NCBI GenBank assembly: GCA_030077755.1
Contig: JAQJZZ010000018.1
Location: 2,480,001-2,544,000, forward strand
DNA from: Filosporella fistucella
Taxonomy: Eukaryota > Ascomycota > Leotiomycetes > Helotiales
Direction: 5' to 3'
DNA: 64,000 bases
Shown here: in pieces, positions 33,066 through 44,342 of the stretch
Layout: every line of letters starts with the position of its first letter
Position numbering within the stretch: position 1 is the first letter of the stretch
Made by a program: the position numbers and the translations under genes
The notes under the pieces: model-generated
The model's database searches: none
What the model saw: the letters and a program-made list of their open reading frames with translations, nothing else
Told to the model about the DNA's origin: nothing

Positions 33066-33681
33066 AATCTCCACTCTCTCTTTCTTGTACAACAGATTAT
33101 TCTTTCCCGCTGATGCCCGAATATCAAACCATGATATAGCAGTTTAGGAAATGATTCTGACCTTCATGCTCTCGCTGCCCATTATACTGTTACAGCATGT
33201 GTAGATGTGGCGCAGGCTGAAATTTCTACCTTACTTAACGTAGGAGTGTGCAAGTATGTTGATTTAGCCCTGATAAAATACTATGGTGTCGTTTCCATAC
33301 CTTTTTCCATAGCAGGGGGTGTCTTGAGAAGCTCAAAATTTGATGTCTACAGATGCCAGAGATGTCATATCACCTGATCGTAGAAAGAATCGCACCAAGG
33401 TTGGAACAATATACACGGTCCGGGAAAGGATCGCCAACTCCAAAGTACGAGTTGGATTTGAAGCTTGTGTGACAGAGGTGACAATCTTAAGAAGACGAGG
33501 GATCGCTTCCTTGATCGATATAGTAGCCATATCACCTTGAATCCAGAGGCAAATAGACCAAACATGGTTGAAGAAAAAAGTCCTCTGATATTAAATTAAA
33601 ATCTACCAACACCAAGAGATATTCTACATCCCACCCATCAATGAAAAACCTAAAACATAAACGATAGTTTCCATCACCATG
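33066..33681. other. Intergenic region
   Basis: Between the duplication and the 3' end of the sulfate permease gene. Nothing recognised. Confidence 0.4.
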
Positions 33682-36363
33682 TTATTCATCCTTCCTCACA
33701 ACCCCAGCCCTCACCAAAATAGCAGTCGTACTCTCCACCGCACTGAGAATATCCACATGAAAGAAAGGACGATTAACGCCATACAGCGGAACCGGCGCAC
33801 TAGCCCCCTCAGCTCTGTACCCAGTAGAAGTAGAAACGACATTCTTCCCATCCCCACTGATTTCCCTCTCAGGCAACACACTTTCGATATCCTTCCCCTT
33901 GCCCAATTCCTCTCTATCTTCCAGTTCTTCTCCACCATTAGCAACAATACTCGTCCATCCTTTTCCCTCTCCTGCTCCCAGCGTTCCAAATCCAGCACTG
34001 ACTAGCGCGCGGCGCGTCCAGCGGTTCTGAACGGATGCGAAATGCCACTGTACCCTCTCGGGACTGGCGTAGCGGTCTAGTTGGTTCCGAACATCAATGA
34101 GGTTTTGGATGGAGGATACGTCGGTGTTGTTTACGGCTGAGAAATCGAGGATTACGGCGCGTAGGATGGGGAGGTGCGTGTTTTGAACTTCGACTTCGCC
34201 TCGTTTTGGGCCGGGGTCGTTCCAGGGACGGTCCTGAGGGGGCACACTGTTAGATAGAGCTTTAAGAGAGGAGGAGAAGGGTGAGTAGGGGGAAGGAAGG
34301 GAACTTACTCCCAGCTTGGCATAGTTGTCAAATGTTGTTCTGCGTGTATTGGCAAAGATGTAATCGGTAAAGTATTGCAGATAATGCGCTGAATTGGGAT
34401 AATTAAATCCCTCGCTAAATTTGTAGATGAAGACACCTGGGAGAGGGGACTCGACATCAACTTCTGGATTGGACCCATCATGGCGATCGAGTGGGAGGAA
34501 GACATCTCTTGGTGCAGAACTGCTTTCCGATTGGCTGTTGATACTGCTTTCTGCCGCGCCTTTCTTCTCATCATCGCGAACAAAATTACTTCCTGGTACG
34601 CTGTGGACTGTGATTCGTCCGAGGAAACGACCATTTGCTTTCGAGACACGGTAGAGCATTAGCGCAGCTGATGAGGCGACAGTGGCATAGATTCCATTCT
34701 CGATGCTGGAGAAGATAGTGACGAAAACACCGATGAAGAAGATTGGAACCTCGAGAGGTGATACCTTCCAGAATTGGTAGACGACTTTTGGAGGGGTAAT
34801 CAAGTCTCCGACGGCGTGGATGATGACTGCTGAAAGAGCAGCGGAGGGAATGTAGTAGAAGACTGAGGTTAAGGCGTAGAGAGCGAGGAGAACAACTACT
34901 GCGGTGAAGATACCTGCTAAGGGTGTGCGGACACCGGCTTTGGACTTAATGGCTGTGCGAGAGAAGGAGCCGGTTGCTGGGTAGCCACCTAGGAAGGGAC
35001 CAAAGACGTTGGAGAATCCAATGGCGACAAGTTCTTGCGATGGGTTGATGACATAATTGTTAATTCTGCCGAAAGATTTGGAAATGGCAATATGCTCGAT
35101 GAGGAGCACAATAACTGCGGCTGGGAGTTCGCTGGAGAATGCCTTGATAGTTCGGATATTCATCTTTGGGGCTCCGACGTGTTTGAAACCTGGTGAAAAT
35201 TAGATGCAAGCGGGGAAGATTGATATATGACTTACCACTTGGGACTGGACCAAGAATTTTGAAATGAACATTCTTGATATTCTTAACTTTTCTGTTGACC
35301 AGCCAGCTGATGAGAATGTAGAGAATGAGAACGAATGCAATTCGGAGAGTCGACAGGAAGAACCAAGTCTTCTTGTATCGTGGGAACTTCTTGGTCAAGA
35401 CATTGAATGCAATTCGGATGCCATAGAGTAGAAACAGAGCTGTCATGCCCATTGCCGCATCCATTCTGGCCTTGGGAAGGGCCTTGAGTGTGGCAATGAC
35501 TACTTTGTATGTTATATCTCGATTGTTGATGCCAGGGATGCCGAGTAAGCCAGGAACTTGACCGACGCCAATACTGATAGCTGATCCTGTCATGACTGTG
35601 GTAAGTTAGTAGGCGATTTTGCCCCCATTTGAGAAATCAATAGGGTATATATACGCACAGGCGGAGATAGCAGTAAGAGAAATCCATTCGACAATCCATC
35701 CAATTCTAGCGAGACCAATGAACAGCACAATAACACCACAAACAAGAGCAAGTGTTCTTGCGATCTCTTCGGCGGGAATATCCTTGTGCTGTGCTTGAAC
35801 TTTGATGACGATGTTACCAACGAGTGTGCTCATGACGGCGACAGTCTATCGCAATCAGCTCAGCCCTGACCACAAAGTTCGTAGATACTTACACCGATCG
35901 TGATATCTTTAGAGGTAGCGAACGCCCAGTAAAGTAAAAATCCAACAAAAGAGGTGTAGAGTCCATACTCAGGTGGGAGCTTTGCCAGAAGGGCATATGC
36001 CATTCCCTGAGGAACAACAACAGCGCCGACAGTAAGTCCTACATTTGTTAGCTATAGAAAGATTTCTAGACATTAATAATTACCAGCGATCAGATCTCCA
36101 GTAAGCCATGTCAAGTTATACCGAGTGATCCAATTCAAGAATGGGAACAACTCCTTGACGTAATGCTTGACTCCTTGTCCAGTTGGGACAAGTTCTCGTA
36201 GAAATTCGCCGGCAGTCGGCTCTTTCTCGACGAACTTTGGGGTAAGAGTGGATGCATTCGAGAACTCTCCTGCATTGAGACCTTCGGTGCCATCGGTACG
36301 TTGGTCGACTGGGATTCCAAGAACCTTGGCGATGCCACGGCCGGCTTTGCGTCCTGGAGCCAT
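33682..36363 (-). CDS. High-affinity sulfate permease, SulP family with STAS domain
   Basis: Proton-coupled sulfate uptake across the plasma membrane (SUL1/SUL2, CYS-13/CYS-14 family). Exons: 36363-36084, 36038-35893, 35845-35659, 35595-35236, 35189-34309, 34233-33682; all phases agree, 801 residues. After a hydrophilic N-terminus, the SulP signature follows: YNLTWLTGDLIAGLTVGAVV, VPQGMAYALLAKLPPEYGLY, then FMTGSAISIGVGQVPGLLG. Later transport-domain blocks include SELPAAVIVLLIEHIAISKS and GGYPATGSFSRTAIKSKAG. The cytosolic STAS domain is in the last exon (LRAVILDFSAVNNTDVSSI). It is split by a roughly 90-residue Ser/Asp-rich linker, and the C-terminus continues with a disordered Glu-rich loop before the final FFHVDILSAVESTTAILV helix. 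Length is normal. Sulfur-starvation control is expected for the family; candidate upstream motifs are listed separately. Confidence 0.93.
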
Positions 36364-38004
36364 TGTTAGAGAGATGAAGGAAAGTCTTGTTGATGGCTGT
36401 CTACTCACAATCAAAGGTGGTACTTGTACCATATATAAGAGAATATCGAGAGGCAATGTAAAGCCCCCATGCACCCAAGAAACCAGGAAAACGAGACAAA
36501 TATCTTATTTTGCTTTTCCGTCGACGAGATTGCTCGAGAAGTGCCTAGCTGAGCATGACAGTGTCTTGGGGGTAAGTCTTGGAAGGAATATAAGACCAAT
36601 TAAGGTTTGTTATATTCAGCTAGGGTAGTTGTAGGCCACTCCGAATGTCTTGGATGTAGAGTGGTGTGAAGATGGAGGATGCTGGTGGGTGCAGATTTTT
36701 GCGGTTCGGAAAGAAGCGAATCCAAGGATGAGGACATGGCGCCACCGTTTGCGAATGCCAAACACAACCTATGTTCGGGGAGAAGGAAGTACCGTGAATT
36801 TATGGGGTTTCTGTTAGTGTATTTGATTTTGATTCAAATAACTGGATTTGAATTGGGCAATGTCGCGCATGACATATGTTGCTCGGGCTTGGAGGTATAT
36901 TATCCGACGAATCTGTGAAAAGAGCAGAAATGAAGTAGAATTCAAGGGTACAAATATTTAAAAGCTATCAACTAGATTCCCAAGTCCTTGGTTATGCCCT
37001 ATCCCAGCAGCTGGCCCCTGAACACCCTCGACATGTACGTGCTTGTTGATGGGGTGCAGTGCAGCAAATAATTGATAGTAGGTAATATGTCCCTGCCATA
37101 TCAAATCTTCCCGCAAGAGCACGCGCAAGGGACTCAAATTGATAGATAGCTAGGCCGATCTACTCTGATCTGGCTGGCTCATTCTCAGCCCTGCACCTGG
37201 TGAATGTACCACTCATTATGTAACATTCCTCTCAATTGGTCCCAAGGACGGTTCCAAGGCGCGATTGCCCAATATTCCAATGCGCGCATGTTCTCAATCA
37301 CAGATTGACTTCCTTTCCAGACCGGAGATGCTTGAAAAAAAGCAAAGAACATTGCAACTCTCGATCAGCAATGGACCTACCAAGAATGAGGACATGCAAG
37401 CCACAAGTTGCGAATATATACCAAGGATGAGGCCATCGCGCCAAGTCTCACTTGAGTGTGTTTCCTCCGCATTTCTGCGTGTGGATATCACTTGGCAACG
37501 CCATGCTGAAATCTCACTCGTCGCCTTTGGGCTGGGTCAAATCCGGCCACCACGCTCGAGATGGATAAGTAGAATTTTGATCAAAATGCATCAGGAAATA
37601 GCACGCTGGTGGGGTGATGGATGTATTTGTTTTTATACGGTCATTGGGCTGGAATCGACCAATATGTCAGCCCTTTGACTGGCAATTGTTCCAGAGCGAG
37701 CTCGATTAGATTTCTGGAAGGAAGATTGAAGTAAGAGGCTGCAACTTCTGCTCTAACGGGTTCCATGCGCAAAACAGGGAGCGAAATTTAGGGGGAAGAA
37801 GACGCGAAGGGTGACGGGTTGCGTAAGATTTTGACTTGACAGCAGATGAAATAAGCTCAGGGACATGGGGTGTGAGTAACGGTAGCTAGGTGTCGTGTGC
37901 TGAAAACCAAGGTCACCTGATCTGTTTGCTCTGTTTGCTTCAAGTGGCATTGTGATTTTTGGAATGAGCTCCCTAGCATACGAACAGTCACCCCATCACC
38001 CAAC
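36364..38004. promoter_or_regulatory. Divergent intergenic region (sulfate permease / prefoldin 4) with three-copy motif
   Basis: 1.64 kb between head-to-head starts. A motif ccaagRatgaggacatg occurs three times on the plus strand: at 36722 (followed by gcgcca), 37380 and 37421 (followed by gcgcca; gaggcc instead of gaggac). Copies 1 and 3 share 21 of 23 positions. The first contains ATGGCGCCAC (36736) and the third ATGAGGCCAT (37427), each one base away from the ATGRYRYCAT site known for the sulfur regulator CYS3 of Neurospora. This makes sulfur control plausible but unproven. Confidence 0.5.
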
Positions 38005-38584
38005 ATGGAACGCCGCATGGTAAGTCCAAGTCTCATTATGTCGCCCTTTTGAATAACTTCTGATACATCCCAGCTATCCAAGGAAGACGAGGCCGCAGCT
38101 GGCGGTGACGAGGTCGAGGTTCGCAGAGAGGATCAAGACAAGATCAATAAATTCAGCAGACTGCACCAAAAAGAGATATCACTTGAGGAGGACCTTAAGG
38201 CCAAACATGTGCGTTTTTGAAGATGTTGATTTGTATCTGCGAAGGAATGCACTTACACCTACTGCAGAAAGAGAAAGAAGACCTTGATGATGTCTCAAAT
38301 GAATTAGAGCTGGCAGATGAGGACGACAAGATCCCGTATGCCCTCCATATGCGCTCTAATCTACCGATCCATCAGCCCTGACATCTCGCAGGTACAAAAT
38401 CGGCGACTCGTTCATTTCCCTCCCTCTCTCCGAAGTCCAGGAGCTGCTTGCAGCATCCACATCCAAGATCGAAGAAGACGTAGCCGTGGTGGAAGAGAAG
38501 CTCAGCACAACTAGAGAGGAAATGGAGGAGCTGAAGGTGCAACTATACGCAAGATTTGGACGGAGCATAAATTTGGAGACATAG
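38005..38584 (+). CDS. gim3: Prefoldin subunit 4
   Basis: Subunit of the hexameric prefoldin (GimC) chaperone that hands unfolded actin and tubulin to the chaperonin CCT in the cytosol. Four exons, 38005-38019, 38074-38208, 38268-38335 and 38392-38584, encode 136 residues; the first exon is only five codons (MERRM). Introns (54, 59 and 56 nt) have GTAAGT, GTGCGT and GTATGC donors and CAG acceptors, and all phases match. The product is two coiled-coil helices around a short beta region: EDQDKINKFSRLHQKEISLE, then DDVSNELELADEDDKIPYKI, GDSFISLPLSEVQELL, and the C-terminal LYARFGRSINLE, the typical end of subunit 4. It is easily missed because no exon is long enough to stand out. Confidence 0.92.
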
Positions 38585-39355
38585 ATATGGCAAAACAATG
38601 ATACCCAACGGCCACAAACTCGTGGACGGCATACCGAATGTGTTTGAACATGTGAATTATGTCCCGGATATGCTTGGAATAAGGAAGTGATTGTTGCTAA
38701 TCCGATGTCGGGACACTGTTGGCATTTCAGCTGCATTTCTTGATGCAGAGGTGATGAGGGGTAGTATTGGAGGCTTTCATTTCTTGTGCGGTAGGTTATC
38801 GAAGGCTTTCCGATTTGCTTGGATCGTGTACTCTGCAAGCTTACTGCATCTCTTAGCACAGAGCCATCTTCATTCAGTCCTTCGAATTTTCGAAACCATC
38901 AGTGTTATCCAGCTTTATCTAGTTGCTGTAATACATGAATAGCTCCGTCGAATTTCCCAGGCCCATTTTCATATTATTCAAAGCCACTGACGCTCAAGCG
39001 GCCACCAACTGACAATCAAGCCTGTCGTCAACTTAAGGGCTTCCCTTCAGACGGCTATCGGCATTGTGCATCTACTCGAATTCCGCACCCACCAATCAAT
39101 AATCAAAATTTGTCTGTCAAGATCAGCAAAGCGGTTTCGGTTGCGGGGATAATTTTCATTTTGAAGCCTCAACCAAAAGGCTGACGAATGAACGTCTATC
39201 GGATATTAGATGGCTTCCTCTTCCTAGTGGGACCTCGAATTTTGACATAGGCCAGCTTTCATTTCATTGTCACTCTTCTTCTTCTCAATGACATGAATCT
39301 ATCTTGCGTCGCTACCATAGCATTACATTGCAAATGCTAGAGGTCTTGTAGCAAT
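38585..39355. other. Intergenic region
   Basis: Between the prefoldin 3' end and the MFS exporter start. Nothing recognised. Confidence 0.4.
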
Positions 39356-41227
39356 ATGCCCTCATATACCGAAGATGTCGAGCCGAGAGATAGGGAGGCG
39401 AGTGATGTGGGGCTGATCGCTACCCCTCATCTAGCCCGTAAGTGCGAGGCTGATTGGAATGTTGCAATTCCAATGACTGATAATATACAGATCATCGAAA
39501 TGTCCTCTCACGAATGGTCTCTGGGATATCTAACATAGATCAAAATGATGCAACAGATAGATATCGTCTGGAACAAGCAGATAACCGGATATCATGCAAC
39601 CCAAATTCAAGTGCATCAAGTGTCGATTCTCCACGAAGAAAAGTCATTTCATGGGACCATGATGATCCTGAAAATCCTTATAATTGGTCCTCGGTATGTT
39701 CTTTCCCTCTTTATCAATTCATGTCTCATTCATATTCAGGGGAGAAAAGCCTGGATAGTCTTCATCGGAATGATCGTCGTAGTAAACAGCACAATGGGTT
39801 CTTCCTTACCCTCCAACGCCATCCCAATCATCAGCGAATATTTCAATATTACTTCCTCTTATACCCAAATCCTCCCAATCTCCATGTACATCTTCGGATA
39901 CGTCCTTGGTCTGCTCCTCTTCGGTCCTCTATCAGAGTCCTATGGAAGGAGAATAATTATGACGTCTACATTTCTCTTCTTCACCATCTTTACTATGGCC
40001 TGTGCCCTGTCGCCAAATTTTCCAGCTTTGCTCATCTTTAGACTCTTGACAGGAATTAATGCTAGTAGTCCTATTGCAGTGATCGGGGGTGTGTATGCGG
40101 ATATATACGGCGATCCGGTAACAAGAGGAAGAGCCATGTCCGTCTTCATGGGTGTAGGTCCTTTCCCTCCTTCCACAACCCACCTAACAAACCCAAAGGG
40201 AACATGTATCGGCCCCCTCATCGCACCTCTAATATCAGGCTTCATTGGTCCCTCCCTCGGCTGGCGCTGGGTCTTCTGGGTCGGTCTAATAGTCGCCGCC
40301 ATCTCCTGGCTTCCCCTCCTCTCCCTCCCAGAAACCTACGGTCCAACGCTCCTCTCCCGCCGAGCCAAATCTCTCCGTAAATCCACCGGTAACGCTAATG
40401 TCTTTGCACCCATTGAGCTCGAGAAAAAAGGCTGGAAACAAATGGCTACCGTGACCCTAACTCGTCCGCTCCGAATGCTGTTTTTCGAGTTGCTAGTTCT
40501 GGCTACATGTCTCTATCTCTCCCTCGCATATGGGATATTTTACATGTATTTCGAAGCATATTCCATCATCTTCCAAGATATCTACGGCCAATCAGCTGGC
40601 GTCTCAGGAGCAATGTTTATGCCTATCTCCGCTGGCGCTATTCTAGCCATTGCCGTCTTCCTATGGTGGGACTCATTTCTTCGGAAAGCACAGAAGCAGG
40701 ACAAATCCTGGACTAGCAAAGAGGAATCAAGAAGATTACCATTAGCGTGCCTAGGAGGCCCGTTGATCGTCGTTGGGATTTTCTGGCTAGGCTGGACTTC
40801 TCGCAAGGAGGTGTCGTTTGTGGTGCCCATGCTGGCTGGTATACCGTTCGGAATGGGGTTCGTGCTTATATTCATGGCTCTCCTGAATTACCTCACAGAT
40901 GCGTATGAGATATTCGCTGCATCTGCGATGGCTGCAGCGAGCTGTTGTAGGAGTTTAGCGGGTGCCGTTTTGCCATTTGCTGCTACGCCTATGTATTCTC
41001 GTCTGGGAGTGCCGTGGGCGAGCAGTCTATTGGGATTTCTGAGTTTGGGCATGTGTGTCATTCCATTTTTGTTTTTGTGGAAGGGAGATAGAATTAGAGC
41101 CGGAAGCAGGTTTTGTATTTATTTGAAGGAGAAGAAGAGGGGAGAGTTGGAGGAGTTGGAGAGGGAAAGGAGAAGGGAGGGAGGGAGAGAGGAGGAAATT
41201 GTAGAGGGAGGCGCAGAGAAGGTTTGA
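39356..41227 (+). CDS. MFS transporter, DHA1-type multidrug/polyamine exporter
   Basis: Twelve-helix drug:H+ antiporter of the fungal DHA1 group; the substrate is unknown. Exons 39356-39437, 39491-39693, 39740-40153 and 40199-41227, 575 residues. The hydrophilic N-terminus ends in the group motif VISWDHDDPENPYNWS, then helix 1 starts at KAWIVFIGMIVVVNSTMGSS. Motif A appears as FGPLSESYGRRIIM, and the later GRAMSVFMG, TCIGPLIAPLISGFIG, LGWRWVFW run is characteristic. The third intron (40154-40198, 45 nt, CCTAAC branch) has no stop and a length divisible by three, so an unspliced reading also looks open. Splicing gives FMGGTCIGP, the expected sequence. The C-terminal tail is a highly charged Glu/Arg stretch. 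It converges with the repeat-protein gene. Confidence 0.9.
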
Positions 41228-41553
41228 TGATGAAGGAACCCGTGTTTGAAGATAGAAATGTAAGGTTAATATGATTATTCACGGCATCTGTTCATATGTC
41301 TTTTTCAACGACGAGGAACAGAATAATTGATTATTTGCCATAGACGATCGAAAAGCTTTTTGGGTCCATGAGTACGCAACGCCAAGCCTAGGAAAAGCTC
41401 CATCGACGCCTCAAACCCATCATCAAACACTCTTGAGTATACTCCCTCCATCGCATCCCTCGAATCAAATCAACACATTCAACTCCCAGGCCATTTTCGC
41501 AGGGCCTTGATCATATTCTAGGAAGCAAAAGAGGCAAGGAGGCATCTGAGAAT
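41228..41553. other. Convergent 3' intergenic region
   Basis: Tail-to-tail spacer between MFS and repeat-protein genes; nothing recognised. Confidence 0.4.
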
Positions 41554-44267
41554 CTACTCATCGTGTCTTCTCTTCTTTCCTCTCTTGGCTCCATTCTCCT
41601 CCCACATTCTGTCTTCCTCGTTCGTTATCATTCCATTCATTCCATTCATTCCTCCAACATTATTTCCCCAGAGGCTGCTTTCAGCATCTTGAGAAACTTG
41701 AAATGCTTGGTACGCTCCAGCTGTAGCTGTCAGGTTCTCACCATTTCCTCCGGAAGAAACTCCCGTCTCCCAGCTACCTGCAGCACCTTTTATATTCGTT
41801 GCCGAGTCAACTTCCGCACTTTTTCCTCGCGTATCCATTCCCATTCCCTCTCCACTACTCGGGGTAGCATTGTATCCTTTACCCATATCCTCCTGGTTGA
41901 ACTCCCTTCCAGTCCAACATCTCAATGGGTCCTGCTCATCTGGATACTCAGGTACGGTTCTGAACTTTCCATCACTTGTCAGAATATCATCGCTCCATTT
42001 GAAATTTGGATCCTGGAGCGCAGACTCTACTTCAGCGACTAGAGGCTTGGCAACTTTGTCGTGCAGAATTTCTTCGGTTGTGGGAATTTGGGAGAGATCG
42101 GAGGACTGATTAACCAGGGTGGCTTGTGCTTCAGGTTGATAACTGGGGTTGAAGACTTGAGTTGGCTGTTGAGGTGGTTGAAAATATTGTGGCGGGGTTA
42201 TAACTTCGTCAGGACTTGGAGAAGCAGATTGGCTTTGACCTTGAGCTTGAGCCTGACCGGTAGGATCTGGCAAACGAGGACGATCATTTGCATTCTTCAT
42301 TGGTTGTTTAAGTCTGTTCTTGCGTGTAGCTGCTGAATCAGGATGATCAGGAACGATTTTTTTCGACGTGGATACAGCTGGTCCTTTTCTCCGGAATTGG
42401 GGATTAGGTGGCGGTCGAGAAGTGATAGCGGGAGGGGAATCGGGGATAAAATCACTGGCCATTGGACCTTTCCTTCCATGTTGAGCGTGGTTGCTAGAAG
42501 CAGATGGTTCGGCAAATGAAGTAGGATTACTGGTCATTGGTCCATATTGAGGATGCTTCTGAGCGGTTATGGCCTCTACAGCAGGAGCGAACGCGATGTG
42601 GCCAGCTTCAGATAGTACATTTGCACCGGAGGCAATTGCTGAGCTTGAATCCAAAGTCGAAGATGAGTTCATTGGTCCCTCTCCTTCACCCAGTGGGCGT
42701 TCTGGAGTTGCCATAGTCTCCTGACTGTTGCCGCTACGAGCTGCCGTCATTCGGCGACGACGAGGCTTTGAGGGCGCATCAGCTTTGGTGGGATCCAAAA
42801 CAGAAGGATCGATCTGTGATTTCCACTTTATGTATCGTAGGATCTCTAGAGCGGTCATGGAATCCAAAGGAGGAGTGTGCCCACGGGCATGTTGCGTAGA
42901 GGGTCCTGCAACAGAAGTATTTGATACCAGAGCTGTCATATTGTTCGCGTTACCTGTACTTCCAAGTTGAGGATTCTCTGGAGTTTGTGTACGATTATTG
43001 CTGCCAGCTGGTGTCCTGCGTGGTCTTTGAGGGTTGGTATTGGTTTCATTGCCAGCGGATGTGGAGATAGAGCCTGAAGAACTTTTGGGAACTCCCTTTC
43101 TTCCAAAGCGTGGGTGCTCTGGAGCAGCCATGGGCTCACCGGAGGTGAATGGAGTTTGGGATGCATATTGAGGTCCTGGCTCGGGGTAAGAGTTTGATGA
43201 AAAACTATTGATCGGTCCCTTTCTTCCATACCGTGGATGCTCTTGATCAGCGGTAAGCTGTTCGGCCTGAAATTGAGCTGGGGTGACATATTGTGGTCCT
43301 GGCACAGAAGACGAGGGTTGAAAGATAGATGGTTGGAACGTCGAAGGCTGAAACGTTGAAGGTTGAAAAGTCGAAGGCCCGAAAGCAGAATTGGGAACAG
43401 AACTTGAAACTGAAGCGTCGTTCAGAATAGCGTTTCTTGTCCTGCGAGACTGTGTGTTCCCGGCAGGCTCATTACCATTTCCTACACGAGGTCTCTTCGC
43501 AGTTTCTGGCCCTAAGACTTCAGAATCTGTGCCAGAGTCGAGATCGTTCATGTTGTAGTTGTTGCCAGATCCTGCTTTCTTGCCACGAGGACGCTTCGCG
43601 CCTGGAGTAGGAGCCATGTTGTTGGTTATTATGTGCGGTCTCTTTCTGGGCAGAGGTGTCGGAGTTGAAGGCAAAGGAGGAAGAAATTGAAGTTTGGAGG
43701 AAGGAGTTGTTTTGTTATCGCTTTGAAAGTCAAGATCGGTGGGTTGTCGAGGCGTTAGCGTCGCGGGAGAGAAATTATGAAATCGAGGCTGGGGAGGAGG
43801 AGAAACTATTTTGCCGTCTGGATATGGAGCCCTCTTTCCAGGCCGAGGCGGTGGAGTACGATTCGGGGGTGTAGGATTTTGAGGTGGAGTTAGTGTAGCA
43901 AAGTTAGAGGCAGACGTAGGATCAGTGACAGCAAATACAGAAAAAGCCGCAAAGCTCCCGTATGCCACCGGCAGAGCATCAGTCCCCTTATTCCCACTTT
44001 CTTCAGCATTTTCGACGGCCCCATAACTTGGATGCTGTTGTTTTTCTTGGACACATTTCTCTATTTCCCAATTAGGCACGCATTTTGACATTCCAACAAA
44101 TTCATTGGCGTACCTTCTGATGTTTCAGAGTCTCTATCAAAGTCGCTATCAAACCCCTCGTCTTCCCCCTCGTCGAAGTCTAAGCCGGAATAGTTCATAT
44201 TTTGAGCCAAAGAGCCCATAGTAGGAGATTGGGATAATTGTCTGTTAATCCATTGATCTGATGACAT
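41554..44267 (-). CDS. Disordered nuclear protein with degenerate HPxYGRKGP repeats
   Basis: Unknown function. Exons 44267-44114 and 44060-41554 flank a 53-nt intron (GTACGC to AATAG), 886 residues. I start at MSSDQWINRQLSQ (44267); an in-frame ATG at 44342 would add 25 residues. Almost the whole protein is low-complexity Ser/Pro/Thr/Asn. A degenerate element recurs: EHPRYGRKGPINSF, EHPRFGRKGVPKSS, KHPQYGPMTSNPTS, NHAQHGRKGPMASD and NPQFRRKGPAVSTS, spread over about 42380-43250. A tighter run of TFQPS units lies near 43325-43370. Several basic clusters look like nuclear localisation signals (KRPRGKKAG, PRKRPHI and the C-terminal KRGKKRRHDE). A short acidic segment (DFDEGEDEGFDSDFDRD) sits near the N-terminus. 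A nuclear scaffold or chromatin-associated protein is likely; no enzymatic motif is visible. Confidence 0.7.
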
Positions 44268-44342
44268 GCTGGTCGGCAATTCATGTGGTTGTACAAGACT
44301 ACAGACCGAGAGATTGTTGTTGTTTGCAAGTCGACGTGTCAT

